Shown here: positions 51,758-60,519 of the stretch, piece by piece | Layout of the letters: each line of letters starts with the position of its first letter | Numbering within the stretch: position 1 is the stretch's first letter | Source of the DNA: Clostridiaceae bacterium | GTDB taxonomy: Bacteria; Bacillota; Clostridia; Oscillospirales; Acutalibacteraceae | Length of the DNA: 64,000 nt | Reading direction: 5' to 3' | NCBI GenBank assembly: GCA_904501755.1 | Contig: CAJGBV010000002.1 | Location: 66,703-130,702 of the forward strand | Position numbers and translations under genes: made by a program | The notes under the pieces: model-generated | Seen by the model: only the letters and a program-made list of their open reading frames with translations | The model's database searches: none | What the model was told of the DNA's origin: nothing

Positions 51758-53854
51758 ATGGTTTTAATAATTGCCGAAAAACCAAGTCTTGCACGTAATA
51801 TTGTTGCGGGAATAGGTATGATGAAAAAGACGGGAAATTATTATGAAGGCAACGGTTATATTGTTACCTGGGCATTTGGTCATCTCTTTTCTCTTTGTGA
51901 TATAGAAGATTATACCGGTCCTACAAGTAATGGTAGATGGAGTATGGAAAATCTGCCTTGTTTTCCTCAAAGTTTTAATTTTAAGTTAAGAAAAGGGGAA
52001 GACGGCAGAGAAGATGAGGGTGTCAAAAAACAGTTTGAACTTATATCGGCACTTTGTAACCGTGAGGATGTAGATGCCATAGTTAATGCAGGGGACGCTG
52101 ACAGAGAGGGAGAAATCATTATCCGTCTTTGTGTTTCTCACGCTCTTAAGAGTGATAAGAAACTATTAAGACTATGGCTTCCCGACCAGACACCCGAAAC
52201 TGTTGCTCAGGCTCTTTTGGAAATGAAAGAAGAAAAAGAATATGATAATCTTGCGAACGAAGGTTTTGCAAGAACATATATCGACTGGCTTTACGGTGTT
52301 AATCTGACTCGATTTGCTACCCTTAAAACAGGCATGCTCCTTCGTGTAGGCAGGGTCATTGTGCCAATCGTCAAAGCTATTTATGACAGAGATATGGCTA
52401 TAAGGAATTTTGTGCCCGATATATACTATGCCCCCTACAGCAAGGAGGTAACTGGCGGAGAAGAAATTGAACTGACGTCTAAGAAGAAGTTTGAAAAGAC
52501 TCAGCTTACTAAGGCGCAGGAATTATGTCAGCTTTATAATAAGGCAGGAGCAGTTGTAACCGATAAGAAATCAAAAAAGGATACGCTCTCGCCGGGTAAG
52601 CTTTTCTCCCTTTCAAAGTTGCAAAATGTACTGGGTAAGAAGCTTAAGATGTCAATGGATGAAAGTCTTAAAATTATTCAGGGGCTCTATGAAAAAGGTT
52701 ATCTTACATATCCAAGAACCAATTCAGAATATCTTGCAACCGCTGAAAAGGATAAAATTTCAAAGATAATTAAGAATATCAGCAATATGGGTTATCCTGT
52801 GGTGATGAAGGATAAGAAAACTATTTTTGATGACAGCAAAATTGAATCCCATTCTGCACTTACTCCAACCTATAAAATTCCCAAAAAATCCGATTTAACT
52901 GATGATGAATTAAAGGTATATCAGACTGTATTTCGCAGATTTGTAGCTGTGTTTTGCAGCGAAGAGTGTGTTGCACAGAAAACCGAAATTCATATTAAGG
53001 TTGGCGAGTACGAGGAGTTTGTATTAAAAGGCACGGTTATTATTGAGCAGGGCTGGACGAAGTATGATGATTATACGGGTAAAGATAAGGTTTTGCCGCC
53101 TCTAAATATTGGCGATGCAGTAAATATTAACTTTGTTCCTAAAGAAAAAGAAACCTCACCGCCTAAGCATTATACAATAGAAACCCTTAATCAGTATCTC
53201 AAAAACCCCTTCAGAGAAGAAAAGGCAAGTGCTTCTGAAAAGGCCGATGAGGATGATGCCGAAGATTATAAGGCAATGTTTGAGGGTCTTGAACTTGGTA
53301 CCGAGGCTACCCGTACCGGAATTATTGACAATGCAATAAAAAGTAAGTACATTCAGCTAAAAAAGGATGTATACACAATTTTGCCTGACGGAGAGTATCT
53401 TATTGAGTCGCTAACATATATGGGAATTTCAATGGATAAATATAAAACAAGTGTGTTGGGTCAGGCTCTTAAAAAGGTTTTCAGAAATACTATGACCGTA
53501 GAGGAAAGTGTTTCTGTTGCGGTTGATGAAATCAGTTCGGTTTTTGTTAAAAAAGAACTTCCCCCCGAAACCGATAACGATAACGGCTTTTATGGCGAAT
53601 ATATCGGTAAATGTCCTCTTTGCAGCGGTGATGTTCTTAAGGGCAGATACGGCTATGGCTGTATGGGTTATAAAGACGGCTGTAAATTCCGTATAAACGG
53701 TATTATCTGTAAGAGGGTTATATCCGTAAGCAATGCAAAAATGCTTCTTGAAAAAGGAAAATCAAGCGAAATTCAGGGCTTTGTTTCTAAAGCAGGAAAG
53801 CAGTTTAATGCAAGGCTTCGTCTGGTTGACGGAAAAATTGAATTTAACTTTTAG
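51758..53854 (+). CDS. topB: DNA topoisomerase III
   Basis: Type IA topoisomerase of 698 residues that decatenates DNA through a tyrosine intermediate. The TOPRIM domain has 'LIIAEKPSLARNIVAGIG' and 'VNAGDADREGEIIIRL'. The active-site Tyr is in 'YEKGYLTYPRTNSEYL', and 'EATRTGIID' follows. The C-terminus has a cysteine pattern 'CPLCSGDVLKGRYGYGC' and a second Cys for a zinc ribbon. The start ATG follows AAAGGAGG. Confidence 0.95.
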   Translation: MVLIIAEKPSLARNIVAGIGMMKKTGNYYEGNGYIVTWAFGHLFSLCDIEDYTGPTSNGRWSMENLPCFPQSFNFKLRKGEDGREDEGVKKQFELISALCNREDVDAIVNAGDADREGEIIIRLCVSHALKSDKKLLRLWLPDQTPETVAQALLEMKEEKEYDNLANEGFARTYIDWLYGVNLTRFATLKTGMLLRVGRVIVPIVKAIYDRDMAIRNFVPDIYYAPYSKEVTGGEEIELTSKKKFEKTQLTKAQELCQLYNKAGAVVTDKKSKKDTLSPGKLFSLSKLQNVLGKKLKMSMDESLKIIQGLYEKGYLTYPRTNSEYLATAEKDKISKIIKNISNMGYPVVMKDKKTIFDDSKIESHSALTPTYKIPKKSDLTDDELKVYQTVFRRFVAVFCSEECVAQKTEIHIKVGEYEEFVLKGTVIIEQGWTKYDDYTGKDKVLPPLNIGDAVNINFVPKEKETSPPKHYTIETLNQYLKNPFREEKASASEKADEDDAEDYKAMFEGLELGTEATRTGIIDNAIKSKYIQLKKDVYTILPDGEYLIESLTYMGISMDKYKTSVLGQALKKVFRNTMTVEESVSVAVDEISSVFVKKELPPETDNDNGFYGEYIGKCPLCSGDVLKGRYGYGCMGYKDGCKFRINGIICKRVISVSNAKMLLEKGKSSEIQGFVSKAGKQFNARLRLVDGKIEFNF

Positions 53855-53867
53855 AAAGGAATAGCTT

Positions 53868-54698
53868 ATGAACATTAAAAGGGCTAAGGATATGAGTGGG
53901 CAAAAAAAGAAAAGTGCAATAATCTATAATTGCCTTATTGTGTTTTTTTGCTGTGTATTTCTTATATGTGCATATATGTTAATTTCGTATTTCTGGCAGG
54001 AATGGAGAAACGAAAGTCAGAACAGTGATATAGCTAGTGATGTTATAATACTACCCGATGAAACTCAGGCGGATGAAACTGCGTCCGATACCTCATCTGT
54101 TGCTGAACAGGGATATAGATTTGCGCCTATTCCCGAAAGCATTGATTTCAATAAACTTAAAAATAAAAATGAGGATGTCGTAGGTTGGCTGTTTAATCAG
54201 AACGGAGTTGTTAATTATCCCATTCTTCAGGGGGATGACAATGACTATTATCTAACCCACACAATTAATAAGAAGAAAAATGTAAACGGCTCAATATTTA
54301 TGGACTATAGAAACAGCTCTGATTATACTGACAGCATTACCATGATTTACGGTCATAATATGAAGAATGGTACTATGTTTGCTACCATCCGTCGTTACAG
54401 AAATCAGTCATATTATGAGGCATATCCTTCTTTTTATCTTTATACAGAGCAAGGTAATTTCAGGCTTGATGTCTTTTCTGCATATCAGACTACCGTTTAT
54501 GATACTGTATTTTCTACAAGCTGTAATGTTGAAGATAAATCACAGCTTATTTCACACGCTTTTTCTAAATCTGCAATAAAAGCAGATGTTTCTGTTGGGA
54601 ATGATGATAACATTATTATACTTTCTACCTGTACAGGCAGAGATGACGATGCTAGATTTGCTGTGCTTTGCAAAATTGTTTCCATAGAAAACAGTTAA
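53868..54698 (+). CDS. srtB: Class B sortase
   Basis: Membrane-anchored cysteine transpeptidase of 276 residues that attaches proteins to the wall or assembles pili. A cytosolic basic N-terminus leads to one membrane helix ('CLIVFFCCVFLICAYMLISY'). The sortase barrel has His in 'YGHNMKNGTMFA', Cys in 'IILSTCTGRDDDA' and Arg in 'DDARFAVLCKI'. 'FNQNGVVNYPILQGDDNDYY' is typical of class B. No substrate with a sorting signal is encoded in the window. It follows topB by 13 bases. Confidence 0.92.
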   Translation: MNIKRAKDMSGQKKKSAIIYNCLIVFFCCVFLICAYMLISYFWQEWRNESQNSDIASDVIILPDETQADETASDTSSVAEQGYRFAPIPESIDFNKLKNKNEDVVGWLFNQNGVVNYPILQGDDNDYYLTHTINKKKNVNGSIFMDYRNSSDYTDSITMIYGHNMKNGTMFATIRRYRNQSYYEAYPSFYLYTEQGNFRLDVFSAYQTTVYDTVFSTSCNVEDKSQLISHAFSKSAIKADVSVGNDDNIIILSTCTGRDDDARFAVLCKIVSIENS

Positions 54699-54705
54699 AT
54701 TACTG

Positions 54706-54734
54706 TTGCTTTTTTATGGTAGTTATGGTAAGAT
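54706..54734 (+). promoter_or_regulatory. Promoter of ileS
   Basis: TTGCTT (54706-54711), a 17-base spacer and TAAGAT (54729-54734), 27 bases before the start. The 63-base gap is too short for a T-box leader. Confidence 0.5.
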
Positions 54735-54761
54735 ATAGGTTGTTTATGTGAAAGGGGTATT

Positions 54762-57700
54762 ATGATGTACAAAAAAGTATCCACTAATCTTAATTTCGTC
54801 GAAGAAGAAAAGAAAATAGAAAAATTCTGGCGTGACGAAAAAATCTTTGAAAAGAGTATAGAGGCACGTGCAAAGGGTGAACCTTATGTATTTTATGACG
54901 GTCCTCCTACTGCTAATGGTAAGCCTCATATCGGTCACGTTTTAACACGTGTTATCAAGGATATGATTCCCAGATACCGCACTATGAAGGGTTATATGGT
55001 ACCAAGAAAAGCCGGTTGGGACACTCATGGTCTGCCTGTTGAATTAGAGGTTGAAAAAAAGCTCGGTCTTGACGGAAAAGAGCAGATTGAAAAATATGGT
55101 CTTTCCGATTTTATCTCTCACTGTAAAGAAAGTGTCTGGCAGTATAAGGGTATGTGGGAGGATTTCTCCCAAACTGTTGGCTTCTGGGCTGATATGGATA
55201 ATCCTTATGTTACTTATCACAATGATTTTATTGAATCAGAATGGTGGGCTCTAAAGGAAATATATAACAAAAACCTTCTTTATAAAGGCTTTAAAATTGT
55301 TCCTTACTGTCCCCGTTGCGGAACACCCCTTTCTTCCCACGAGGTTGCTCAGGGTTATAAAGCTGTAAAAGAGAGAAGTGCTGTAGTTCGCTTTAAGGTT
55401 ATTGGTGAAGATGCGTTCTTCCTTGCCTGGACAACTACTCCTTGGACTCTTCCTTCCAATGTTGCACTTTGTGTAAACCCGGAGGATACTTATATTAAGG
55501 CATGTGCTGCTGACGGTAATGTTTATTATATGGCACAGGCTCTTGCAGATAAGGTTCTTGGTAAACTTGCTACTGAGGATACTCCTGCATATACAGTTCT
55601 TGAAACAATGAAAGGTATCGACCTTGAGGGCAGAGAATACGAGCCACTGTTTGACTGTGCCGCCGTTGTTGCTGCAAAGCAGAAGAAAAAAGGACATTTC
55701 ATCACCTGTGACAGTTATGTTACTATGTCTGACGGTACAGGTATCGTTCATATAGCTCCTGCATTCGGTGAGGATGATGCTAAGGTTGGCAGAAAATATG
55801 ACCTTCCTTTCGTTCAGTTTGTTGACGGAAAAGGTAATATGACAGAGGAAACTCCATTTGCAGGTCTGTTTGTTAAGGATGCAGACCCCAAGGTTCTTGT
55901 TGATCTTGAAAACAGAGGACTTCTTTTCGATGCTCCAAAGTTTGAGCATGATTATCCGTTCTGTTGGAGATGTGATACACCTCTTATCTACTATGCAAGA
56001 GAATCCTGGTTTATAAAAATGACAGAGGTAAGGGATGACCTCATTAGAAATAATAACACAATTAACTGGATACCCGAAAGCATCGGTAAGGGACGTTTTG
56101 GCGACTGGCTTGAAAATGTTCAGGACTGGGGACTTTCCCGTAATCGTTACTGGGGTACACCTCTCAATATCTGGGAATGTCATTGCGGTCACAGACACGC
56201 TATAGGCAGTATTGCTGAGCTTAAGGAAATGAGTGATAACTGTCCTGATGATATTGAACTTCACCGTCCTTTTGTTGATGCAGTAACTATTAAGTGCCCT
56301 GAGTGTGGTGGAGAAATGAAGCGTGTTCCTGAGGTAATTGACTGTTGGTTTGACTCAGGTGCAATGCCATTTGCTCAGCATCATTATCCTTTTGAAAATA
56401 AAGAACTTTTCGAGGCTCAGTTCCCTGCAAACTTTATTTCTGAGGCTGTTGACCAGACGAGAGGTTGGTTCTATTCGCTTCTTGCTATTTCAACCCTGCT
56501 TTTCAATAAAGCACCTTATAAGAATGTTATAGTTCTCGGTCACGTTCAGGATGAGCACGGACAGAAAATGAGTAAATCAAAGGGTAATGCAGTAGACCCA
56601 TTTGAAGCTCTTGAAACATACGGTGCAGATGCTGTGCGCTGGTATTTCTATACAAACTCAGCTCCTTGGCTTCCTAACCGTTTCTATGGTAAGGCTGTAA
56701 CCGAGGGACAAAGAAAGTTTATGGGAACTCTTTGGAATACCTATGCTTTCTATGTTCTTTATGCTGATATTGATAAATTTGACCCCACAAAGCATAACCT
56801 TGCTGACTGTAAATTATCTGTTATGGATAAGTGGCTTATGTCACGTATGAATTCTATGGTTAAGGCAGTGGACGAAAATCTCTATAATTACAGAATTCCT
56901 GAGGCAGCACGTGCACTTGAAAGCTTTGTTGACCAGCTTAGTAACTGGTATGTAAGACGCGGCAGAGAGCGTTACTGGGTACAGGGTATGCCTGAGGATA
57001 AAATTGCAGCATATATGACCCTTTATACAGCTCTTGTTACTACCGCAAAGGCTGCTGCTCCTATGATTCCGTTTATGTCTGAAAATATTTATCAGAATAT
57101 AGTCAGAGGTCTTGACAACTCTGCTCCTGAGAGTATTCATCTTTGTGATTTCCCCGCAGTTGATGAGAGTGCAATTGATGAAAAGCTTGAAGCAGATATG
57201 GAGGCTGTGCTTAATATTGTTGTTCTCGGCCGTGCCGCAAGAAATGGTGCTAACCTTAAGAACCGTCAGCCACTTTCTGTTATGTATGTTAAGTGCGATA
57301 CTGAGCTTAGCGATGAGGCTACTAAGATTATCGAAGAAGAGCTTAATATCAAGACTGTAAGCTTTGTCAAGGATACAGGCGACCTTGTAAGCTATGCCTT
57401 TAAGCCACAACTCAGAACTGTAGGTCCTAAGTATGGCAAACAGCTTGGTGATATTAGAAATGCTCTTAGCACACTTGACGGAACTAAGGCTTATGCAGAA
57501 CTTAAAGAAAACGGAAAGCTTATGTTTGAATTTGCAAGCGGTTTAGTTGAGCTTAATGAAGAAGACCTTCTTATAGAAACAACACAGAAGGAAGGATTGT
57601 TCACTCTTTCCGATAACGGTATCACAGTTGCTCTTGACACTGTACTTACCGATGAGCTTATTGAAGAAGGTTTTGTAAGAGAGATTACAAGTAAGATTCA

Positions 57701-57914
57701 GACAATGCGTAAAGAAGCAGGTTTTGAGGTAACCGACCATATCGCTGTGTTTATGCAGGGAAATGAAAGAATTGCTGATATAACCGAGAAAAATGCTCTT
57801 GAAATTTCTACTGATACTCTTGCTGATGAATTTGATTTTGATTCAATGGATGGGTTTAGTAAAGAGTGGGAACTTAATGGTGAAAAGGTAACTATCGGCG
57901 TTAAAAAAATATAA
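54762..57914 (+). CDS. ileS: Isoleucyl-tRNA synthetase, type 2-like
   Basis: Charges tRNA-Ile, 1050 residues. Class I signatures: His56-Ile-Gly-His59 in 'NGKPHIGHVL' and Lys602-Met-Ser-Lys-Ser606. The editing (CP1) domain is present with 'LAWTTTPWTLPSN'. The opening 'VFYDGPPTANGKPHIGHVL' and the 1050-residue length point to the eukaryote-like IleRS2 group rather than the roughly 920-residue type 1; IleRS2 enzymes are known to tolerate mupirocin. Start is ATG 54762 or ATG 54765 after AAAGGGG. Confidence 0.95.
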   Translation: MMYKKVSTNLNFVEEEKKIEKFWRDEKIFEKSIEARAKGEPYVFYDGPPTANGKPHIGHVLTRVIKDMIPRYRTMKGYMVPRKAGWDTHGLPVELEVEKKLGLDGKEQIEKYGLSDFISHCKESVWQYKGMWEDFSQTVGFWADMDNPYVTYHNDFIESEWWALKEIYNKNLLYKGFKIVPYCPRCGTPLSSHEVAQGYKAVKERSAVVRFKVIGEDAFFLAWTTTPWTLPSNVALCVNPEDTYIKACAADGNVYYMAQALADKVLGKLATEDTPAYTVLETMKGIDLEGREYEPLFDCAAVVAAKQKKKGHFITCDSYVTMSDGTGIVHIAPAFGEDDAKVGRKYDLPFVQFVDGKGNMTEETPFAGLFVKDADPKVLVDLENRGLLFDAPKFEHDYPFCWRCDTPLIYYARESWFIKMTEVRDDLIRNNNTINWIPESIGKGRFGDWLENVQDWGLSRNRYWGTPLNIWECHCGHRHAIGSIAELKEMSDNCPDDIELHRPFVDAVTIKCPECGGEMKRVPEVIDCWFDSGAMPFAQHHYPFENKELFEAQFPANFISEAVDQTRGWFYSLLAISTLLFNKAPYKNVIVLGHVQDEHGQKMSKSKGNAVDPFEALETYGADAVRWYFYTNSAPWLPNRFYGKAVTEGQRKFMGTLWNTYAFYVLYADIDKFDPTKHNLADCKLSVMDKWLMSRMNSMVKAVDENLYNYRIPEAARALESFVDQLSNWYVRRGRERYWVQGMPEDKIAAYMTLYTALVTTAKAAAPMIPFMSENIYQNIVRGLDNSAPESIHLCDFPAVDESAIDEKLEADMEAVLNIVVLGRAARNGANLKNRQPLSVMYVKCDTELSDEATKIIEEELNIKTVSFVKDTGDLVSYAFKPQLRTVGPKYGKQLGDIRNALSTLDGTKAYAELKENGKLMFEFASGLVELNEEDLLIETTQKEGLFTLSDNGITVALDTVLTDELIEEGFVREITSKIQTMRKEAGFEVTDHIAVFMQGNERIADITEKNALEISTDTLADEFDFDSMDGFSKEWELNGEKVTIGVKKI

Positions 57915-57916
57915 CT

Positions 57917-57946
57917 AAAAGCAGGTCGCAAGACCTGCTTTTGTCT
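57917..57946 (+). terminator. Terminator after ileS
   Basis: An 11-bp stem AAAAGCAGGTC/GACCTGCTTTT with loop GCAA, beginning 3 bases after the stop codon. Confidence 0.88.
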
Positions 57947-57956
57947 TAATTTAGTA

Positions 57957-57985
57957 TTGACTTTTCTATTTATATGCTATATAAT
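57957..57985 (+). promoter_or_regulatory. Promoter of tRNA-Pro
   Basis: TTGACT (57957-57962), a 17-base spacer and perfect TATAAT (57980-57985), ending 14 bases before the tRNA. Confidence 0.85.
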
Positions 57986-57999
57986 ATCAAAGTCGCAAT

Positions 58000-58076
58000 C
58001 GAGGCGTGGCTCAGTTTGGTAGAGCGCTGCGTTCGGGACGCAGAGGTCGCAGGTTCAAATCCTGTCGCCTCGACCA
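58000..58076 (+). tRNA. tRNA-Pro(CGG)
   Basis: A 77-base tRNA starting with C, as usual for proline. The acceptor stem CGAGGCG pairs with CGCCTCG, followed by A and an encoded CCA. The anticodon arm CTGCG-TTCGGGA-CGCAG gives anticodon CGG for the CCG codon. The T arm 'CAGGTTCAAATCCTG' is intact. Confidence 0.96.
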
Positions 58077-58116
58077 AAAAAACAAAGCACTTCTTTGGAA
58101 GTGCTTTGTTTTTTGT
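58077..58116 (+). terminator. Terminator after tRNA-Pro
   Basis: AAACAAAGCACTTC pairs with GAAGTGCTTTGTTT (14 bp, loop TTTG), followed by a T run. Confidence 0.9.
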
Positions 58117-58219
58117 GTTTATGGCCGCAGGGTACAACCTCGTTAGATCGATAGGTCAACATCATTGTCCGTTTACTTTATTATAATCAGGTAATACTAT
58201 TTTAAAATGGAGGGGTAAT

Positions 58220-58894
58220 ATGGATATTTTAAAGGTTATCTTCACTTCGGTTTTGTCGGCTGCGGCGTTATTTGTGATTGCAAAGATTTTAGGTCACAAA
58301 CAGATGTCTCAACTTGATTTTTTTGATTATATTACCGGTATCACCATTGGTTCAATAGCGGCTGAATTAGCCACTGAATTAGAGGAACCTATAAAACCGC
58401 TTATTGCTATGATAGTTTACGGTGTAATAGCAGCAGGATTATCGTATATAACAAGAAAGTTGCCCAGACTTAGAAAATTTGTTAATGGCACACCCACCAT
58501 TATTATGAACGGCGGGAAAATTTACCGTAAGAATATGAAGAAGGCTAAAATGGATTTAAGTGAGTTTATGGTTATGTGCCGTCAGGAAGGGTATTTCAAT
58601 TTAAATGATATTCAGACGGCAATTTTTGAATATAACGGCAGACTTACTGTGTTACCTAAGGCTACCAAAAGACCGATTAATCCAAATGATTTGAATATAA
58701 TTCCACCTATAGATGCAATAAGCACAGAGGTTATAATGGATGGTAGAATTTTAGAGGAAAATTTAAAGAGGCTCGGCCTTGATAAAAATTGGCTAAGTAA
58801 TGAGCTTAAGTGTCAGGGATATAAAAATGAAAGGGAAATACTTCTGAGTGTTTGTGACGATAATCGTCAGCTTACAATTTTTAGTAACGAATAG
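58220..58894 (+). CDS. DUF421 (YetF/YcaP) family membrane protein
   Basis: Protein of 224 residues with three N-terminal membrane helices and a cytosolic C-terminal beta domain. Family landmarks are 'FVIAKILGHKQMSQLDFFDY', then 'ITGITIGSIAAEL', 'PTIIMNGGKIYRKNMKKAKM' and 'LMVMCRQEGYFNLNDIQTAI'-type 'EFMVMCRQEGYFNLNDIQ'. DUF421 proteins such as YetF are linked to spore germination or membrane stress in some Bacillota; the molecular activity is unknown. The start follows GGAGGGG. Confidence 0.88.
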   Translation: MDILKVIFTSVLSAAALFVIAKILGHKQMSQLDFFDYITGITIGSIAAELATELEEPIKPLIAMIVYGVIAAGLSYITRKLPRLRKFVNGTPTIIMNGGKIYRKNMKKAKMDLSEFMVMCRQEGYFNLNDIQTAIFEYNGRLTVLPKATKRPINPNDLNIIPPIDAISTEVIMDGRILEENLKRLGLDKNWLSNELKCQGYKNEREILLSVCDDNRQLTIFSNE

Positions 58895-58923
58895 TCTTAT
58901 ATTACTAAAAATATATTTTGTTC

Positions 58924-58952
58924 TTTAATTATTTTAGATTGTGTGCTATAAT
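58924..58952 (+). promoter_or_regulatory. Extended -10 promoter of comM
   Basis: TGCTATAAT (58944-58952) is a TGn-extended perfect -10; TTTAAT at 58924-58929 is a poor -35 with 17-base spacing. The 15-mer ATTGTGTGCTATAAT also forms the maf promoter. Confidence 0.55.
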
Positions 58953-58981
58953 AAATAAAATATATTTATGGCGGTGAAGTT

Positions 58982-60514
58982 ATGTTTGCCAAAGTCAGCA
59001 GTGTTGGTCTTTTTGGTATGAACTCATATATAGTAGAGGTGGAGGCTGATGTATCCAGAGGCCTTCCTTGCTTTGATATTGTTGGTCTGCCAGATGCAGC
59101 AGTAAAAGAGGCAAGAGACCGCGTGCGTTCAGCTATTAAAAATTGCGGATTTAAATTTCCTAATGGTCATATAACTGTTAATCTTGCTCCTGCAGACCTT
59201 AAAAAAGGTGGCTCTCATTATGATTTGCCTATTACAATTGCGCTTTTATTGGCTTCAAATCAGATTGATGTGGCTACACAGAATAAAGTATTTATTGGTG
59301 AATTGTCCCTTGATGGAAAATTGAGGTCGGTAAACGGTGCTCTTGCTATGGCCATTACCGCCCATGACGAAAAATACTCTGATGTATTTTTACCACAGGA
59401 AAACTCTAAGGAAGCAAGTGTTATTGACGGAATTAATATATATGGTGCCGCTTCCCTGAGAGATGTATTGTTGCACCTTAATAATGTTCAGTTAATAAAC
59501 AAAACCGAGCCAGATACAATCAGCGATGAAAATTTGTATGATGTGCTTGATTTTTGTGATGTAAGAGGACAGGCTAAGGCGAAAAGAGCTATAGAGGTGG
59601 CTGCTGCGGGTGGCCATAATCTGCTCCTCATTGGTCCTCCCGGGTCGGGCAAGAGTATGCTTGCAAAACGTATACCTACTATTTTGCCCGAAATGACCTT
59701 TGAAGAATCTATTGAAACCACAAAGATACATTCTATAGCAGGTGTGCTTGATAATAAAAAGCCTTTGATAACCAAACGACCATTCAGGTCTCCGCATCAT
59801 ACGATTTCTGCATTTGGTCTGACTGGCGGTGGCACTGTGCCTCGTCCCGGAGAGATTTCACTTGCTCATAACGGCGTACTCTTTCTTGACGAGCTTCCTG
59901 AGTTTGGTAGAACCACTATGGAGGGACTTCGTCAGCCGCTTGAGGATGGCAAGGTGACTATATCCCGAGTTGCAGGAAGTCTTACATATCCAAGCTCAAT
60001 AATGCTTGTTGCAGCTATGAACCCCTGTCCCTGCGGATTTTTCGGACATCCCACAAGAAACTGTACCTGCAGCGAAAATTTAGTTAGAAAATATCTTAAC
60101 AGAATTTCGGGACCTATGCTTGACAGAATGGATTTACATATAGAGGTTCCGCCTGTTGATTTTAATTCACTTAATTCAAAGGTAAAGGAAGAAACCTCAG
60201 CTCAGATAAGAGCAAGAGTTAATGCTGCCCGTAAAATACAGACCGAGCGTTACAAAGGTACGGGGATTACCTGTAATGCTCGTCTTACAACATCTATGCT
60301 AAAGGAATTTTGTGTAATGACAGAGGATGCCTCCGAGATTCTTAAATCTGCTTTTGATAATCTGGGTATGTCAGCAAGAGCTTATGACAGAATTCTAAAG
60401 GTTGCACGTACTATAGCTGACCTTGATGAAAAAGAAAAAATAGAGATGCTTCATATAGCTCAGGCTATTCAGTTCAGAAGCCTTGACAGAAAATACTGGG
60501 GAACTGAGGAGTAG
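58982..60514 (+). CDS. comM: YifB/ComM-family Mg chelatase-like AAA ATPase
   Basis: Protein of 510 residues. The N-terminal ChlI/Lon-like domain is followed by an AAA+ domain with Walker A 'LLIGPPGSGKSMLAKR' and Walker B 'NGVLFLDELPEF'; a zinc-like segment has 'NPCPCGFFGHPTRNCTC'. ComM is a helicase promoting branch migration during natural transformation in Gram-negatives; the role in Clostridia is not established. The start ATG is 58982, after GGCGGTGAAG. Confidence 0.92.
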   Translation: MFAKVSSVGLFGMNSYIVEVEADVSRGLPCFDIVGLPDAAVKEARDRVRSAIKNCGFKFPNGHITVNLAPADLKKGGSHYDLPITIALLLASNQIDVATQNKVFIGELSLDGKLRSVNGALAMAITAHDEKYSDVFLPQENSKEASVIDGINIYGAASLRDVLLHLNNVQLINKTEPDTISDENLYDVLDFCDVRGQAKAKRAIEVAAAGGHNLLLIGPPGSGKSMLAKRIPTILPEMTFEESIETTKIHSIAGVLDNKKPLITKRPFRSPHHTISAFGLTGGGTVPRPGEISLAHNGVLFLDELPEFGRTTMEGLRQPLEDGKVTISRVAGSLTYPSSIMLVAAMNPCPCGFFGHPTRNCTCSENLVRKYLNRISGPMLDRMDLHIEVPPVDFNSLNSKVKEETSAQIRARVNAARKIQTERYKGTGITCNARLTTSMLKEFCVMTEDASEILKSAFDNLGMSARAYDRILKVARTIADLDEKEKIEMLHIAQAIQFRSLDRKYWGTEE

Positions 60515-60519
60515 CGATT

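Noticed and set aside
51758..54698. topB plus a class B sortase as part of an integrative conjugative element.
   Set aside because: Both genes occur on such elements, but there is no integrase, relaxase, type IV secretion gene, attachment site or composition change; neighbours are core genes.
54699..54761. A T-box leader before ileS.
   Set aside because: Only 63 bases separate the genes, with no specifier stem or T-box sequence; a simple promoter fits.
55251..56264. A 337-codon reading frame antisense to ileS.
   Set aside because: The ileS frame is a clear, complete synthetase; the antisense frame has no recognisable motifs and reflects codon bias on the coding strand.
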